Origin: Paramacrobiotus metropolitanus
Lineage: Eukaryota > Tardigrada > Eutardigrada > Parachela > Macrobiotidae
DNA: 64,000 nucleotides
Assembly (NCBI RefSeq): GCF_019649055.1
Contig: NW_026570343.1
Coordinates: 62,001 to 126,000, forward strand
Reading direction: 5' to 3'
Of the stretch, positions 1 to 12,391 are shown piece after piece; position 1 is the first letter of the stretch; each line of letters opens with the position of its first letter. A program made the position numbers and the translations under genes. Below the pieces are notes generated by a model that made no database searches, was not told where the DNA came from, and saw nothing but the letters and a program-made list of their open reading frames with translations.

Positions 1-62
1 TTGCAGTGCGCCGACATGTTGTCCGTGTAGAGAAGTGATGAAAACTGGGTAAACCGTTGCAG

Positions 63-259
63 ATGTGGAGCGGACTTGCGTGCACGGATGGGTCGGTCAG
101 CTGGGGTGCAATTCGGAACCGGAACACTACGGACATGTTATCTGCATCTGCAACACGGATCTCTGCAACGCCGCCCAAAGAACGCGATGGCGCAGCTACG
201 TTGGCGTAGTGTTAGTTGCCGTTGTGACGGTCGGCAGTACTTGGCTAACGCTTCCGTAG
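63..259 (+). CDS. Ly6/uPAR-like GPI-anchored protein, terminal exon (partial)
   Basis: Last exon of a gene whose earlier exons lie left of the window. A TTGCAG acceptor ends at 62 and the frame runs to TAG at 257-259. The peptide carries five cysteines ending in C-I-C-N-T-D-L-C-N, the C-terminal signature of three-finger Ly6/uPAR domains. A basic stretch and about 17 hydrophobic residues follow (VGVVLVAVVTVGSTWL), as expected for a GPI-attachment signal. Such proteins sit on the outer membrane face; arthropod members modulate channels or septate junctions, but no specific role can be inferred here. The family call rests only on this C-terminal half. Confidence 0.6.
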
Positions 260-299
260 CGCAGGTTAACATTTCGTAACCACGCTACAAAGCTGTTGT

Positions 300-1129
300 C
301 ATCTTTGCACGACGTGTGTTTGGCATACGACTTTTGCTTCCATGTAAAAAATTCTTAGATGGCATGTGGTACCACTGTAACTGTTTTTCATAAAGATTGC
401 AAAAAGTTAGCGGTCCGCCAAGTCACATGGTGTAGGCGCCGTTTGGAAAGCGACTGAAACCACCGTCACGGCATCGTCACCAAGGATATCGTGCCTTGAC
501 GGATCCACCGGCATTATGGCGACTGGGACATATGTATCGTGGCTGTCTTCACGTGGGCGACGGCTAGAAATATAAGGGCGCATAAGAAACTACAGTATGT
601 GAAAATTCTATGAAGACTTTGGAAACTATGAAGACCTAAAAAACCAAAGAATCTACGAATTCAGTTTAAGAAACCTAAGCGACCTAAGAAAACTAAGAAG
701 CCTTATAAGAGAAACCAAAAAGAACTGGCAAAACGTCAGCTCGACTTCGTCACGGGGTCGACATTGTGTATTTTCGACCTATTGACGGACGACGCATGTC
801 CTTCAGCGAAATGGTGGTGTCCAGCTGGACTCCGTACTTCTACCACAGCAGAGCGAAGCAAGATGGTAGGTAAGAATGTTACAGAAATTCTTTACCGCAC
901 CCACCCAGCATCATCCGTCTCCTTCCGGCGCTCAGACGTAAATCGTACAGTACTCCTGCAAACCGAAACCGTCGATAGCTGCGAATCTCTATATTGAATT
1001 ATGCATTGATTGTATGATTGTATCAGCTGTTCCCGACTTTATTTAGGCGTTTTGTTAAATTTTTACCTACTGAGTAACCATTTACGACGCAACAAAGACT
1101 CTGATCGTGGGATTCGTGGCACTCAACAG
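300..1129. other. Intergenic, no gene recognised; purine-rich simple repeat at 590-740
   Basis: No coding exon is convincing here. About 590-740 is a degenerate A/G-rich run built on AAACCTAAGAAA-type words. It is the reverse complement of the pyrimidine-rich spacer at 43.69-43.87 kb inside the inverted-repeat element there, so it is probably a relic of the same element. Confidence 0.4.
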
Positions 1130-1990
1130 CAGCGGATATTTCTACCACCTACAGTACCACAGTTTCTCATAACATGATTAAGTTGACTGTACCCACAGCA
1201 GATCCGCAAGGTACGCATGTAATTGGACTAAGATTACCTGCAGCATGATAAGCTGTGCGATTCCGCTCGTTGTTTGTCGAGAAATTTAAGCACGCGCGCG
1301 TGTGGATCCGGGAATTTCAGTGCTTTAATCGAGGCACTGTCGGGCGAAAAAATATTGATTCGCTACAAATATGTTGTATTTGGCCTGGATACTTTACAAG
1401 AATCATGCGTAATCCTGCATGGAAGGCATTTCATTCTTGTTTTCGCGCTTTGTACATCCGTAACCCGGGAATGCCGTGCACGTATTAATGCAGTAAATCA
1501 GCGGCAATGTACCTGTAAGACGTCGTTAATATGCCTGCACAATATCACGTCTGGTAGTCGTAACGCTGCCTTTGCGGCTACTGATTCAGATGTTGACCTT
1601 TGTCTCAAAGAATTTTTTCTTTAATTTGTAGCTAGCTGTAGTTTTACCACCGTTAGACGAGCAATCCACACCAAATTTTCATCCTAAAGAGTCTTCAGGA
1701 TGAAATTTGGGTGTGGATTTCTCCGATGGAATAGGGAGCTCGATAAGTCCATGCGAACAACCGCAAGCTCCCACCGGAGGCTTATGTTTTCCGACAGGCG
1801 TTTGGTGATGTAATGGCGGGATAAGGATTCACGCGTTACAGCGACGGTTAACGTTCTTGCAACGTTAGGACGGTTGTTGTTTCCAAGCGTCGACAACGTT
1901 CTAACAACGTCGTACAAATCGCTTCCATCATGATGGACTCCGCAAATCGGTATCACTCAGCGGTTATTTTATACTGCGGAACAGAACTCG
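1130..1990. repeat. Diverged 0.85-kb dispersed duplicate (copy 1)
   Basis: Colinear with 8930-9850. Shared landmarks include CATGATTAAGTTGAC, the block around 1255-1330, and a coding-like tail whose peptide (PPEAYVFRQAF) matches PEEIVFRQAF in copy 2. Copy 1 has an in-frame stop soon after this peptide and is interrupted by a near-perfect hairpin, 1664-1685 against 1697-1718. It looks like a dead copy of a repeat or gene fragment. The parent family is not recognised. Confidence 0.5.
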
Positions 1991-2750
1991 GCATAATAAA
2001 GAAAAATGGTATTAGCTCCGGAGAGACTTCATAAAATATCCCTGAAAAAAATTAACTGCGAAAGATCGCCTACAGCCTTTCACACAGATATAAAGAAACG
2101 CTTCTAACTTTTCTGTATAAACGCTTTTATCTCGGAAAATTTTCAAAAGACCAACTACCAAGTTAACTGATGCAAATAATACTTCCAGGTCACTAAGCCC
2201 AAACATTTAGTTTCTGCTTTTTACGCGTTCGTTATGCGCACTTATACACGTAAGCAATCAATTCCTGCATGAGGCGTGTGGCGGTGCTATTTTCTGTAGT
2301 TCGTTATATGGAGTAATGGGATCGCCGGCATTTGCTAATTACATCGACCGACGGCATTTGCTAATTATTTGTATCATCGACCGACGTTGCATTATATATA
2401 GCAGACAACAGAGAAAAAACAGGTTAATAGAAATATTTTTTGTATCTGGTAGAGAGTAACTACCGGTGTTTGCTTGCCGCCTTTAGGCGACTTGTCACAT
2501 GAAAATTACAGAGACACGCGAACGCTAACTCATAGTTAACGCTTGAAATCTGTGCAGGTACAGAACACCATTTGGGCCTTTGCAAATCTTTCGACGACCG
2601 GTCGCTGCATTTATCATTGTTTTGCTGTTGTCTTGCTTACGTTTTAACTTCGGGATAGCTCATTATACTACACTTACACTGTTACACACCATGGTGTATT
2701 GAGCTACAGGGTCCATAACTTAAAATGCTGTTTGGTTTGCGTAATGGTCG
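1991..2750. other. Intergenic upstream of GPCR gene
   Basis: No gene recognised. A short tandem duplication of GGCATTTGCTAATTA with ATCGACCGACG occurs at about 2318-2390. The region presumably contains the GPCR promoter, but I see no clear TATA box. Confidence 0.3.
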
Positions 2751-5659
2751 ATGATGTCGAATGATAGCAGCGGCGAATTCGCAACGGTGGATTTAAACGC
2801 GCTACAGGAATCGTGTAACTGGCGCAACCGTAGCATTTTGGACTTTGCCCCAGATCTTCCGGCAGTGCAGATAGCGGAATGGGTCCTTACCCCTGTTTGG
2901 CTGATCTTGTGCACGCTGGGAAATACACTGAATATTGTCGTACTGCGGACAGTGTCCACGTATCACGCAACATGCTTGCTGGCCATGGCCGTATTCGACT
3001 TATTAGCGATGTAATTTATTGTAATTAACGTATCAGATTACTCGTTATTCTAAAAGAAGTGACAAGATACGACAATTATTGCGCGGTCCCCATACATTAA
3101 AAATCAGAGTTAAACTGGGCGTTAAAAATAAGAGGAAACGGCTTTCAGTTCAGATTTGTCTCTAAACCGAAATGCCACTAACGAAAAGCAGCTAATGTCG
3201 AAATGACGGCAGAATGAATAGAAAAAGTTTTTCAAAACTAGTCACAATACTTAAAAGTTAAAAGCGATTGACGCGTAAACAATGGCATGCCCAATATAGT
3301 AAGCAATGACATGCCTTAATCCGTCCCACAGTACAGTCTGTATGCGTGTTAGGCCGGCATGGTGACGTTCTTTTTCTCTTATTCGTAATTATTTTTATAG
3401 GTTGTTTTTATTGGTTTTATTTCAAAGAACAGATGTTAGGCGACAGTTTGCAATGTATAACCGTTAATTCCGTCATGTCCGAAAAGTCCACGGAGTGGCT
3501 AAACAGGGTCCAAACTGACCAAGCGGGATTCTCAGAGGTCAGGTACATGGTACCCGGAAGTAACCCAGAACATGGCAGCGGAATCGTTTCCTGCGCGAAA
3601 CTTTCGCTTGCGCGCACCCAAAACCTTTGTTGCACTGTTTTATGACAGCGTCAAGCTACATGATTTGTACTTATACATCGGCGTGAGAACGGTTTGTGCA
3701 ACATCCGGTTAGCCTGTATTTAACTAATTAGTTAAACACAGGCTAAAGTTTAGAGTTTGTACAAGTTGAAATGTAAACTGGACAATCCTTAAGTAAAGTT
3801 AAGAATCGAAATTCAGAGTTAAGAAATCGATACACGCAGTATCTAAGAAAACACAATGAAACCACGTAATATACTCTGTACAAAAATTATCCCATTCCCC
3901 CACAATTATTTCATGTAATCTGTAGACAAAAAGCACTTTAGTTTAAATCGTAACTGTAAACTTTTTGTTTTTAGATGGTTTCACTGCATTTCATACTACA
4001 TTTTGGAGCTCAACAAATCTGTAAGATTTATAATTATTGCTATAGGTAGTTCTGTAACTTCTGCGTACTGCAATTACTCGAAGCCTGTGGATTGCTGCTG
4101 TTATTTATGCATGAAGCGCGCTACAACCTGGCCGAGGCTATCTTGACGACCTTTCTAAGAATTTTTTTTACACAGGAGAGTGCATCCACCTTAAGGAGTG
4201 GATTCTTCTTCGTTACAACTGCCGACGTTGGATTCATAGCTTCCGACTGGTAAAGCATTTCGACTGCTCAGTTATGACAGCTTGCCTACTTGCTCATTAT
4301 AATGACCTTTCGAGTGCCCAGTCTACAGATACCGTATGAGGATGAGTCGGGACTGAGTTACTTTTAAACTTGTAGGACACTATTGGTCTTCAATCTTTCT
4401 CATCTCATCAACGTTCTCTTCCCATTGAAGAGTCGGACAATCGTAACATCGAGTCGAATACGAGCTGTCATTGTCCTGCTCGTAATACTGGCTGTTGTGA
4501 CGTGGCTCTTCGACTACATCAAAACCTTCTCCTTGTCGGACGGCTACGAAGTTCAGCTGCATGGTCGATGGTTGCTGGAGTGGAGCACGGTCCACGCAAA
4601 AGGAGTGGTACGATAAATGTGACCAAAGGTCACGTAAACGAGCCCAGCTAGGCTAATGACGAGGAAAGTTATATTTGCAGTTAAAAGTTATAACTGCAGT
4701 ACTTTGAACCTTTTCGGCCTTGCCTTAATTAGAGTGCTTCTACTTCGTTTGCCAACCAGTTATGTTTACTATGCCGTCTACAGTCTGTATACGGACCAAC
4801 GCACCGATCACCCATGTTTTTAAATTCCCTAAACGCGCAAGATGATCTGATAAAGATAGTCGGTTTGGCGTCCTTCGTTTCTTAAGTCACTTGATTCTGT
4901 GTTGTAAGTGAAAGGGAAGAAAACACTAACGCACAATTACCGAACAAATACCGATTATTGTTCTCTGCAGTTATTTCAGAGCTCTTGCAAACAGATTTCG
5001 GTTTTCGTGAGATCAGTAAACGTGATAATCATAAATTGTGTAAATTTAAGCTAAGAGGAAAAGTTCTGTAAACTATTCGAAATGTGTACAACTGTAATTT
5101 TTAAGATCTGATATCTTTAAAAAAATTAAAAACGCGGGTGATCGATGGGGTGATCCGTAAAAAAATGATCAGTTTCCGAACGAAGGCGAAGTGCTTCATT
5201 GCTTTTTAATGCTATCTGGATTTGTAGTCATTTGTCATCGTTTTCACTTTCTTTGCCATCCTCTCATCGAACGTTGTGGTTATCTTATTCCTGTTGTGCC
5301 GGTACAAATCCCCCCAAGTCGCCGCCAATACCAATCCTCGCCCATCGCGACATATAGCGGCTGTGCGCCTGCTGGTCCTGACCAGCTGTATGAATGCCAT
5401 ACTGAAAGCTCCGTTCATCATGTACGAACTCCTGGAAAATCTATGCGCGTACCGGGTATCCGATGCATCGCTCACGGTGTTTGAAGCGATAAGAATTCAT
5501 TCCTACTTCGCGAATTATTCTCTGGGTTTCTTCGTCTACTGTTTGGTCAATCCGGACTATGGAAAGAAATCCTGGAAAATCGTAACAAGATTTTGCAAAA
5601 GAAAAGCGGCAAGACATGTACATCGCCGCCAATTAACCCAACTTACTTCAATAGTTTAA
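2751..5659 (+). CDS. Rhodopsin-class (peptide-receptor-like) G-protein-coupled receptor, 5 exons
   Basis: Exons inferred at 2751-3010, 3975-4020, 4050-4249, 4376-4607 and 5228-5659. All introns are GT-AG and all phases close, giving 389 aa. Hydrophobic segments in order: TM1 with GN (LGNTLNIVVL), TM2 with LAMAVFD, TM3 (GFFFVTTADVGFIASDW), TM4 (VIVLLVILAVVTWLF), TM5 (FFAILSSNVVVILFLL), TM6 (LLVLTSCMNAILKAPFI), TM7 ending VNPDYGKKSW. The plan resembles invertebrate FMRFamide/myosuppressin-type receptors. Odd points: the E/DRY position reads S-H-L before FPLKS, and no cysteine pair between TM3 and the second extracellular loop is evident. The start could be ATG 2751 or 2754. The ligand is unknown. 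The family call is firm; the exon 3 acceptor (CTATAGGTAG) is the least certain junction. Confidence 0.8.
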
Positions 5660-6694
5660 GCCACTGCTGGATCATGTCTTTTTTCCTCATTTCTATGAAA
5701 TTTTCGGTTTTACCTGACATTATGGGTGCTATGTTCATGCCTTTTAGTTTGGCAGCCTGATGTTTTTTTTTAAAAAAATAGTATCTCGAAAATTTTGGTA
5801 ACTGTAAGTCAAAAAGCAGCAGTCAAAAAATTCAGGACACTACTAATTTTCGTAATCGAATTGCTTTGTTAACGACTGCAAATTTTCAAGTACAGATTCA
5901 CGCTACATCGGGCATTTGGGTTTTGTTGGATCGAAACTGTGAATTAAAAATATATTGGCATGCTTCCCTGTCATTGCCTGCTAAAATCGATTTATTTTTT
6001 CTTCAACTTGTTCTGACTTGGTTTACAGCCTTGTAAGTATGCGGCTGTATCACCAGTACTTTTCCGCCCGGAAATGGCACTTATCAACATAATGGCGAGA
6101 GCCAGGAAGAAAGTCAATCGCAGAAACAACCTTGGCACGGAGGCTCGATAAGCTGCGGAAGGTTTTTGCGAATATTTCAAATGTAATTTGTGGATTTTCG
6201 TACTGTTGCAATCTTTAAGCACGTTTTGCATAGTGCTTTCTTTGGCTCCATTAGGACGGTATTTTGATGTCAGTCAGTTAATTTAATTGAATTTTTATGC
6301 AGTTTCTTTTAAAATTTCAATTTTTTAGTGCTACGAGATATACTATGTATACTCGTACGTATAATGAGGCATTCTGTACTTACATAATTAAATTTATTGC
6401 TGTTCGCGTCGCTTTTGTCTCTCGTTATCTGTAGTTATAAATAATGCAATAAAAAAAAACGCTATAGACTATAGAGCGGTTAGTGCTACCCGAATCGAAA
6501 CTGCTAGCACGTAGCGCTTGCCCTAACTGGCCTTTGTTTATCAGCAACAGCGACTGCCTGGTCACTGCCATAACTAGGAAAGTGCTCTCGCTTTTGGCGG
6601 GCACTGCATGACCGAAGCGTATCAGGATTAGATAATTCGCATTAGGTCGTTGGCGGTAGGAGTCCATTATACGATGTTTACAATTATCGATTTA
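5660..6694. other. Intergenic; no gene recognised
   Basis: AT-rich sequence downstream of the GPCR. The open frames here have no recognisable domain, signal peptide or splice context. Confidence 0.3.
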
Positions 6695-6800
6695 GAACTA
6701 TTTGCAGTAAGTACTTTGGCTTCTGCAGAGCTGCCGCAAATTAGTAAAGTGACTGTAAAATTTGATGCAGCTCTGCAGGATAAAGTACTGTAAATAGTTC
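6695..6800. repeat. Imperfect foldback element
   Basis: The left arm (GAACTATTTGCAGTAAGTAC ... CTGCAGAGCTGC) pairs with a right arm ending GTAAATAGTTC at 6800. The core TGCAGAGCTGC/GCAGCTCTGCA is complementary, giving a MITE-like hairpin of about 105 bp. Confidence 0.55.
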
Positions 6801-6829
6801 CAAATACGATATTTCGAAGTCCGGCATTT

Positions 6830-6938
6830 CCGGGCGGTTTTACCGGTTATAGCACTTTGCTGTACTCTGCAACATCCACTTTACTAAGGTAGACGTTTAA
6901 AAGTACATAGAAAATCTATAACCGGTAAAACCGCCCGG
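6830..6938. repeat. Foldback element with 22-bp perfect inverted repeats
   Basis: 6830-6851 is the exact reverse complement of 6917-6938 (core GGCGGTTTTACCGGTTATA), separated by 65 bp. It abuts the foldback at 6695-6800. Probably a small non-autonomous DNA-transposon derivative. Confidence 0.65.
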
Positions 6939-7918
6939 ACAGATGAACATTTGGTTGTTCCTAAACTGCGTAAATTTGCTCTGCCAAGTTCTTTAGGTAT
7001 GACGGTTCAATGTTATTCATGCCGGACTCACCATTTTGAATCTCAGACAATTAATGTGTTCCTTACTGCCAAACACATCTGTCAAGTTTTCGGTAACAAT
7101 GATTCTCATTTCGCACCAATAATTTTAATCAAAAGTAGTTTTCCTCAAATAAGATTAATTTTCGATGAACTTTTTTTTTCGTCGTGGTGATGCATTGTTA
7201 ACGCTTGGGCAGTTTAGGTATTCAACGGTAAGGTAATACATTAATGTAAAAACCACGATTTCCGTTTCGTGTTTCATCATTCTTGCCGAAGGTTGCCTGT
7301 TTGACGATGGGCAGGTACAGGAGACGGTCTGGAAAGAGATTTTGAAGGTCATCTCTTACAGTCACAGTGGCAAATTTTGAAAATCCTCTAAGGGCAGCAC
7401 CCTTGGACCACAGTACGAAGAAAGTTCTTTTGACCCAGCGGATGGCTGTGCCATTGTAAGGCAGCCGTTTCAAAATTCTATCTACATAGTATCACAAAAA
7501 ACGGCAACTGGTATAATTTTGCCTTGCTTTAATTTCGCCAAATACAATACATCGACCATCGTTTGAGTTTTTTCGCACCAGACCAGGTAGTGCTTTATCA
7601 TCGAGCGGCTAAAGTATTCAAAAGCAATTTTAGCAAATTGAGCGATTTGGGAAAAATGCGGCAGTTTGCAACAGCCGTCTCGTTGACGGACTACGGAACG
7701 GCTATTGCCATAATCTGGCCATTGATATTTCTGCTGCCCAATTTTGCTCAAATTGTCTGATATTTGAATAGTTATAATTCATAGTATTGTATACAGTTTG
7801 TAAATATGTATAGCAAAGTAACCAAAGGGCATCGGTACCAGACAAATGACACCACGGCTGGCGATAGCCGTGGCCCGTGAGTATAAACGGCCACTGAGCC
7901 CTTTCTGTTTTGTATGTG
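6939..7918. other. No gene recognised
   Basis: Several short open frames occur on both strands without domain similarity or convincing splice sites. I do not support any of them as a gene. Confidence 0.3.
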
Positions 7919-8450
7919 GTGACCGACGGACGGATACCATCGGTTGCGAGTTTATACGGTCACGTCGCATGTGTACGCAGACTGCAGACGGTAACAAATA
8001 CCACCGTTCATATGTGTGCATTCGGTGGCGGTGACCAATGTACTGTCATTACAATTCATATGTAGCGCGAGAATAAACGGCCACTGTGCCTTTTCACTTT
8101 TGATGCGGTGACCGACGGACGGATACCACCAGAATATATAAGGTTGTATATACGGCCACGGCGCATGTGGGAATTTGATAGAAAAGGCAACTGCGCACGT
8201 GTGAATTACGTTGCGGTGAATTACGTTGCGGTGACCGACGGACACCATAGTTTGCTTTCGGCTTGAGTATATACGGCCAGCGTGCATACGTGCATTTGAT
8301 ACTAAGCCCGCGCATATATGCATTAAGTGGCGGTGACCGACGGACACCATAGTTTGCTTGCGGCTCGAGTATATACGGCCAGCGCGCATACGTGCATTTG
8401 ATAATAAACCTGCGCATGTGTGCATTAAGTGGCGGTGACCGACGGACACC
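7919..8450. repeat. Tandem repeat array, about 77-123 bp units
   Basis: The block GGTGACCGACGGAC recurs near 7919, 8031 (as GTGACCAATG), 8108, 8231, 8333 and 8435. The last two intervals are exactly 102 bp with near-identical units (TATATACGGCCAGC, CATACGTGCATTTGATA, GCATTAAGTGGCG); earlier units are longer or shorter and diverged. Open minus-strand frames across the array follow from the repeat and are not taken as a gene. Confidence 0.8.
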
Positions 8451-8784
8451 CCTTTTTTCATAAACGCTGAACATAGAAGACCTTCGCTACGCTTCGGTCG
8501 ATTAAATTTGTTCACGCGCCAGACTACCGTCCGACCGTAACCTCCGTAATCATGCTAACATTAACTTCTGCTTTTCGGAACCTTAAGGCAAGAATGGTGA
8601 TAATGAATGTGCTTGGATTTCGGTAAAAGGGAACCATTTACGGTTTCACAATCGCCATGATGGCCGCAACACTTGCACCATAATAAAGTAGTGTGGTTGC
8701 ATAATAATTGCATCTCTTCTAAATTTTCCCGACAATTTCTCTTTGCCCCGTATTTGCCGCTGCTGATTAGTATAAGGCACCAAT
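8451..8784. other. Array tail with shared motif; no gene
   Basis: 8469-8502 (GAACATAGAAGACCTTCGCT plus CGCTTCGGTCGAT) recurs at about 18459-18493 next to another cluster of GTGACCGAC words. It therefore behaves as the end of a dispersed repeat family. Confidence 0.5.
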
Positions 8785-8880
8785 ATGTGCGAGTAACCAT
8801 TACCACCCTGCTATGTTCCTCAATCCGGACTGCTGCTGCGCCTTGGATAGGGAAGACGCGAAGAATTATACCCAAATACC
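8785..8880 (+). pseudogene. Detached exon copy of the secreted-protein gene at 25.8-26.6 kb
   Basis: The peptide MFLNPDCCCALDREDAK is colinear with MFIDPEYCCALNEEDAK encoded at 26193-26243. Similarity extends upstream (CGAGTAACCATTACC against CGAGTAGCCATAATC) and briefly downstream (ACCCAAATACC against TCCCAAATGCC), then ends at a stop. No signal-peptide exon is seen before it. I read it as a fragmentary paralogue. Confidence 0.5.
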
Positions 8881-8929
8881 GCTTTATTATCTAAGAAAGA
8901 AGGGTGAAATGAACAGCAACATAGTAGCA

Positions 8930-9850
8930 GCGGCTTCCATGTTGGCACGCAGCTGGTTTCACGTAAGCATGATTAAGTTGACCATACCCGGCGCCATCCC
9001 AGGATTGCCAACTACCCGCAGCCTCTCAGGGCTGCGACTATGTACACATATAATCGGATTAAGATTATTTGCAGCACGATTAGCTGTGCGACTCCAACCA
9101 GTGTTTATTGAGAAGTCAACGCACGCGCGCATATAGATCCTCGGAAATAAGCGCTTTAATCGAAGCATTATTTGGCAGAGAAAATATCGATTCGCTATAA
9201 TCATGCTGCATCCCACCTGGATACTTTGTATCAAATTAGGCGTAAGCCTATCTGGACGGTATACCATTCTTGTTTACGCACTTTTTGCGTTCGTAATCTG
9301 GAAATGCCGTGCATGTAATAATGCACTAAATCAGCGGTGCGACGTTTCCGGATTATCATCTTAAATGTCACTACCTAATTCAAGAATAACGTTGCTTCTT
9401 GTCTGTTACTGAATCGACACGCAAATTAAACGCAAAGCTGCTTGTAACATCACGATAATGATACTGTAATATGCCTGTATCTGTATAATATCATCTCTGT
9501 TGGTAAGTTGGTCGTAAAGCTGCGCATGCTTTTGCAATTGCTCAGCTACTGGTCCTTAAGATGTTGACCTTTGTTGCATTCTTCTTTCTCTCCTATTGTA
9601 ACCTTGCCACCGTTAAACGAGCAGTCAACACCAAATTTCAGTCCTGAAGACTCGGACAATCGTTTCTGGACAGAGATTGTGCTCGTTAGTACTGCGCGCA
9701 ATCTCTGCCCGGAGGAAATCGTCTTTCGACAGGCATTTGCGGCTGCGATGACGGGGTACACGTTGGTAAGCTGTCACCAAATAGACGCTGTAAGGATGTT
9801 TATGGTTGTCGTCAGTCACTGACAACGACTGTCAACATCATTACTGCGTT
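8930..9850. repeat. 0.85-kb dispersed duplicate (copy 2), with an intact open tail
   Basis: Homologous to 1130-1990. In this copy 9571-9822 (+) stays open for 83 codons (…TPNFSPEDSDNRFW…CPEEIVFRQAFAAAMTGY…). The matching part of copy 1 is broken by a hairpin and a stop. It may be an exon of an unknown gene or part of a mobile element. No domain is recognised. Confidence 0.45.
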
Positions 9851-12391
9851 TGTCCAAGTCGCTTTGATATGGTTGCACGTTGCCAACCGTTACCTCGAAG
9901 CGGTAATCTATACTCCCGCTGGGAGGAAGATTACCACCACCTTGAGTTGGTGCTGGCGCTGGGGGATGTCCATTAATCGAAAACGATTTAGTGGATGTTC
10001 CATTAATCGAAAACGAAAACGCTGGCGTAACAGTTAGTCTTTCTGTCATACAGTTCAGAATCAACTTTTCTACTGGCAACCAGTTAATTAATAAGTATTT
10101 CCAAGGCCAATAAGAATTACTGCCGAGGCTGGTAATATTTCCAGAAATGGCCCAGCTTTAATCGGGCAGTTGATTGGTTTATCCGTTTATGTAACTTGTT
10201 CGCACTGTTGTATCTTGTATGCCCCTGTCCCAGTTTTTTTTTCCATATGAAATAAAAACACTTATGGTGCTGACTTTAACCGGGGATCGACCAGTCTCTG
10301 TAATCAAGCTGCAATCCAGTTGTGATAATATAAAAATTAATATAACCCACGATAAGAAATCTATTCGTACGAGTACTGAACATTAATGTTTTTAAGAGAA
10401 AAACATCAACATATACTTGTAGAGCTCTTTTCGGTCGCAGGGTCTTATCCTTGCACATTCCCCGAATACCCCTCGCGTTGAAAACTGGGTGATCACATAA
10501 ACATACTCGCATTTTAATTCTTAATGGTGGATGATTCCGCGTGCATGCTGCTTTATTTTGATGCCACGGGTTGACGAGAGTACAACGGAAACAGCAAAAT
10601 TCGTTTTAAATTTCGTGTGATGCGGTAGTACAGCAGTTACAGGTACGTGCAACACCAGGCAAGCACACACAGACATATATTCGTAAAGCATTTGGGCAAA
10701 ATTTTCTTAGCTATGTCCCCTCCAATTACTATTCAGTTTCAGAGTTTTTATTCAGATTGACAAATTTAGAGTTCGAGTTCGAGCATTTAGACTCGGACTC
10801 TTGGCATTTAGAATCAACCTCAGAGTTTCAACGCACGCCACTGTACACCGTTGATCATGGCTTCCATTTATTGCATAATGCGTGAAGTTAGGTACAGAGT
10901 AGTACTACATGTAGATAGAAAACTTGCCGACAAAACCAGTTAGGGCGAGTAAAGGGAGAGCTAAACAACCATAATATCGAATAAACAGGCATCTTCCTGT
11001 CACCGATGAGTGTCTGTGCGATGAATGTTTTTCTTTCTTATACGGCATCAGTCAGTATAAAGAACAATCAACAATGCGCAAGCGCAGATTTACATCAATT
11101 AAAATGATCAGTTTTAAAAACTGAAAAATCGTCGAAATCGTTAGTGTCTTAGAACTTGGAACATTCGAGATCTTAGGACGGGCGTTCAAGATACCCAAAG
11201 CAACTGCTGGATTTTCTCTGACTACCGCTAAGCTTCAAAGTTGTCTAAAAAAGGCCTTAGATCGAGGTTTTCCGGTAGCAAGACGGATCTTCCGGCCGAT
11301 GAACCGGATCAAGTCGGCAAAGCCATTCCGAATTTCCGAGCGCTTCGGCTGCCGGAGGGCAAAACAAATACCCCATGTCTTCGGCTAAGGCGTACTCCGT
11401 AAAATTAATAGTTTCACACCGGCAACGAACCCATTAGAATGCCGGAGGATACGGATTACGGATCTCATGTTTAGGTGCACTGTAGAGCAATGATCGGCCA
11501 CCTCATGCTTCACATCTACTGCAAGGACAGAACATAGCAGTTATACATTTTTGACGTACTGATTTGCCGGCAATGCGCACATAAAAGCCAAAGGGCTCAA
11601 GAAACACAAATGGCTGGTAATATAAAAAGGAAAACCGATCTTCACACCTTAACCACGTGGTTAATATTATTGACCACACGACTATGCACCGGTCCTCTCT
11701 GCACAAGGGTTGAGTTTATTGTGCAGGTTTGTGATTTTTTGCTCGGTCAATCAGGCCAGCATCGTGTTTACACTGCGTATGTCTTACAAAAGTTGTTACC
11801 CAGAGAAAATAAAAAGGCGATAAAAATAGCTAAGTACTGATTTTGCAATTTCTTTCATCGGCACGGAAATCCGGAGCGCGGTGTAATCTATTGCCATCTT
11901 CCGAACCGCATGAAGGTGCACGGCACTGGTCAGTAGCCACGTTAAATTCTTCATCGCTTCCTTGCTACAATAACATCCCCCGAGCACATCCTGCTTAGCA
12001 CGGTGCCGCATCACGCGTCTTCGTACGGCATGTACCGGCACATGGCACATGCCATACAGTGCTTGCACCGTCAACTTTGCAAACTAGCAAGAATGAAGAA
12101 TCCATGCTGACTTTACTCGGTATCTGACTATTTTCGCTGGCTAAGTATCGCGTTCATTAACCTGTACCAGTTTTACGACATTACCCGTAGTTAGCTGGTT
12201 GCCTACTGCCGTAAGTGAGAGTAAAACTATATAACATGATAGAAAATCAATCAATTCGCCAACCAATCATCGTGAAGTCATGGGTAGCTTTTAAATATTT
12301 TGCAACGTTCGGAGAGTTTTATTACGACAACAAGCAGTTTCTGGATAGTAATTAATCGTTATTTTGACATTGTTTTGAATAGTCCGTCACC
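9851..12391. other. 2.5 kb without a recognisable gene
   Basis: Contains a short direct repeat (TCCATTAATCGAAAACGA, twice at about 9970-10015) and AT-rich unique sequence. Short frames near 10276-10512, 11503-11840 and 11796-12074 show no domain or splice support. The distal part presumably includes the promoter of the gene starting at 12392. Confidence 0.3.

Noticed and set aside
7952-8515. 187-codon and 126-codon minus-strand frames across the 8-kb array
   Set aside because: They exist only because the repeat period is often a multiple of three. No start or splice context, and the peptide repeats follow the DNA units.
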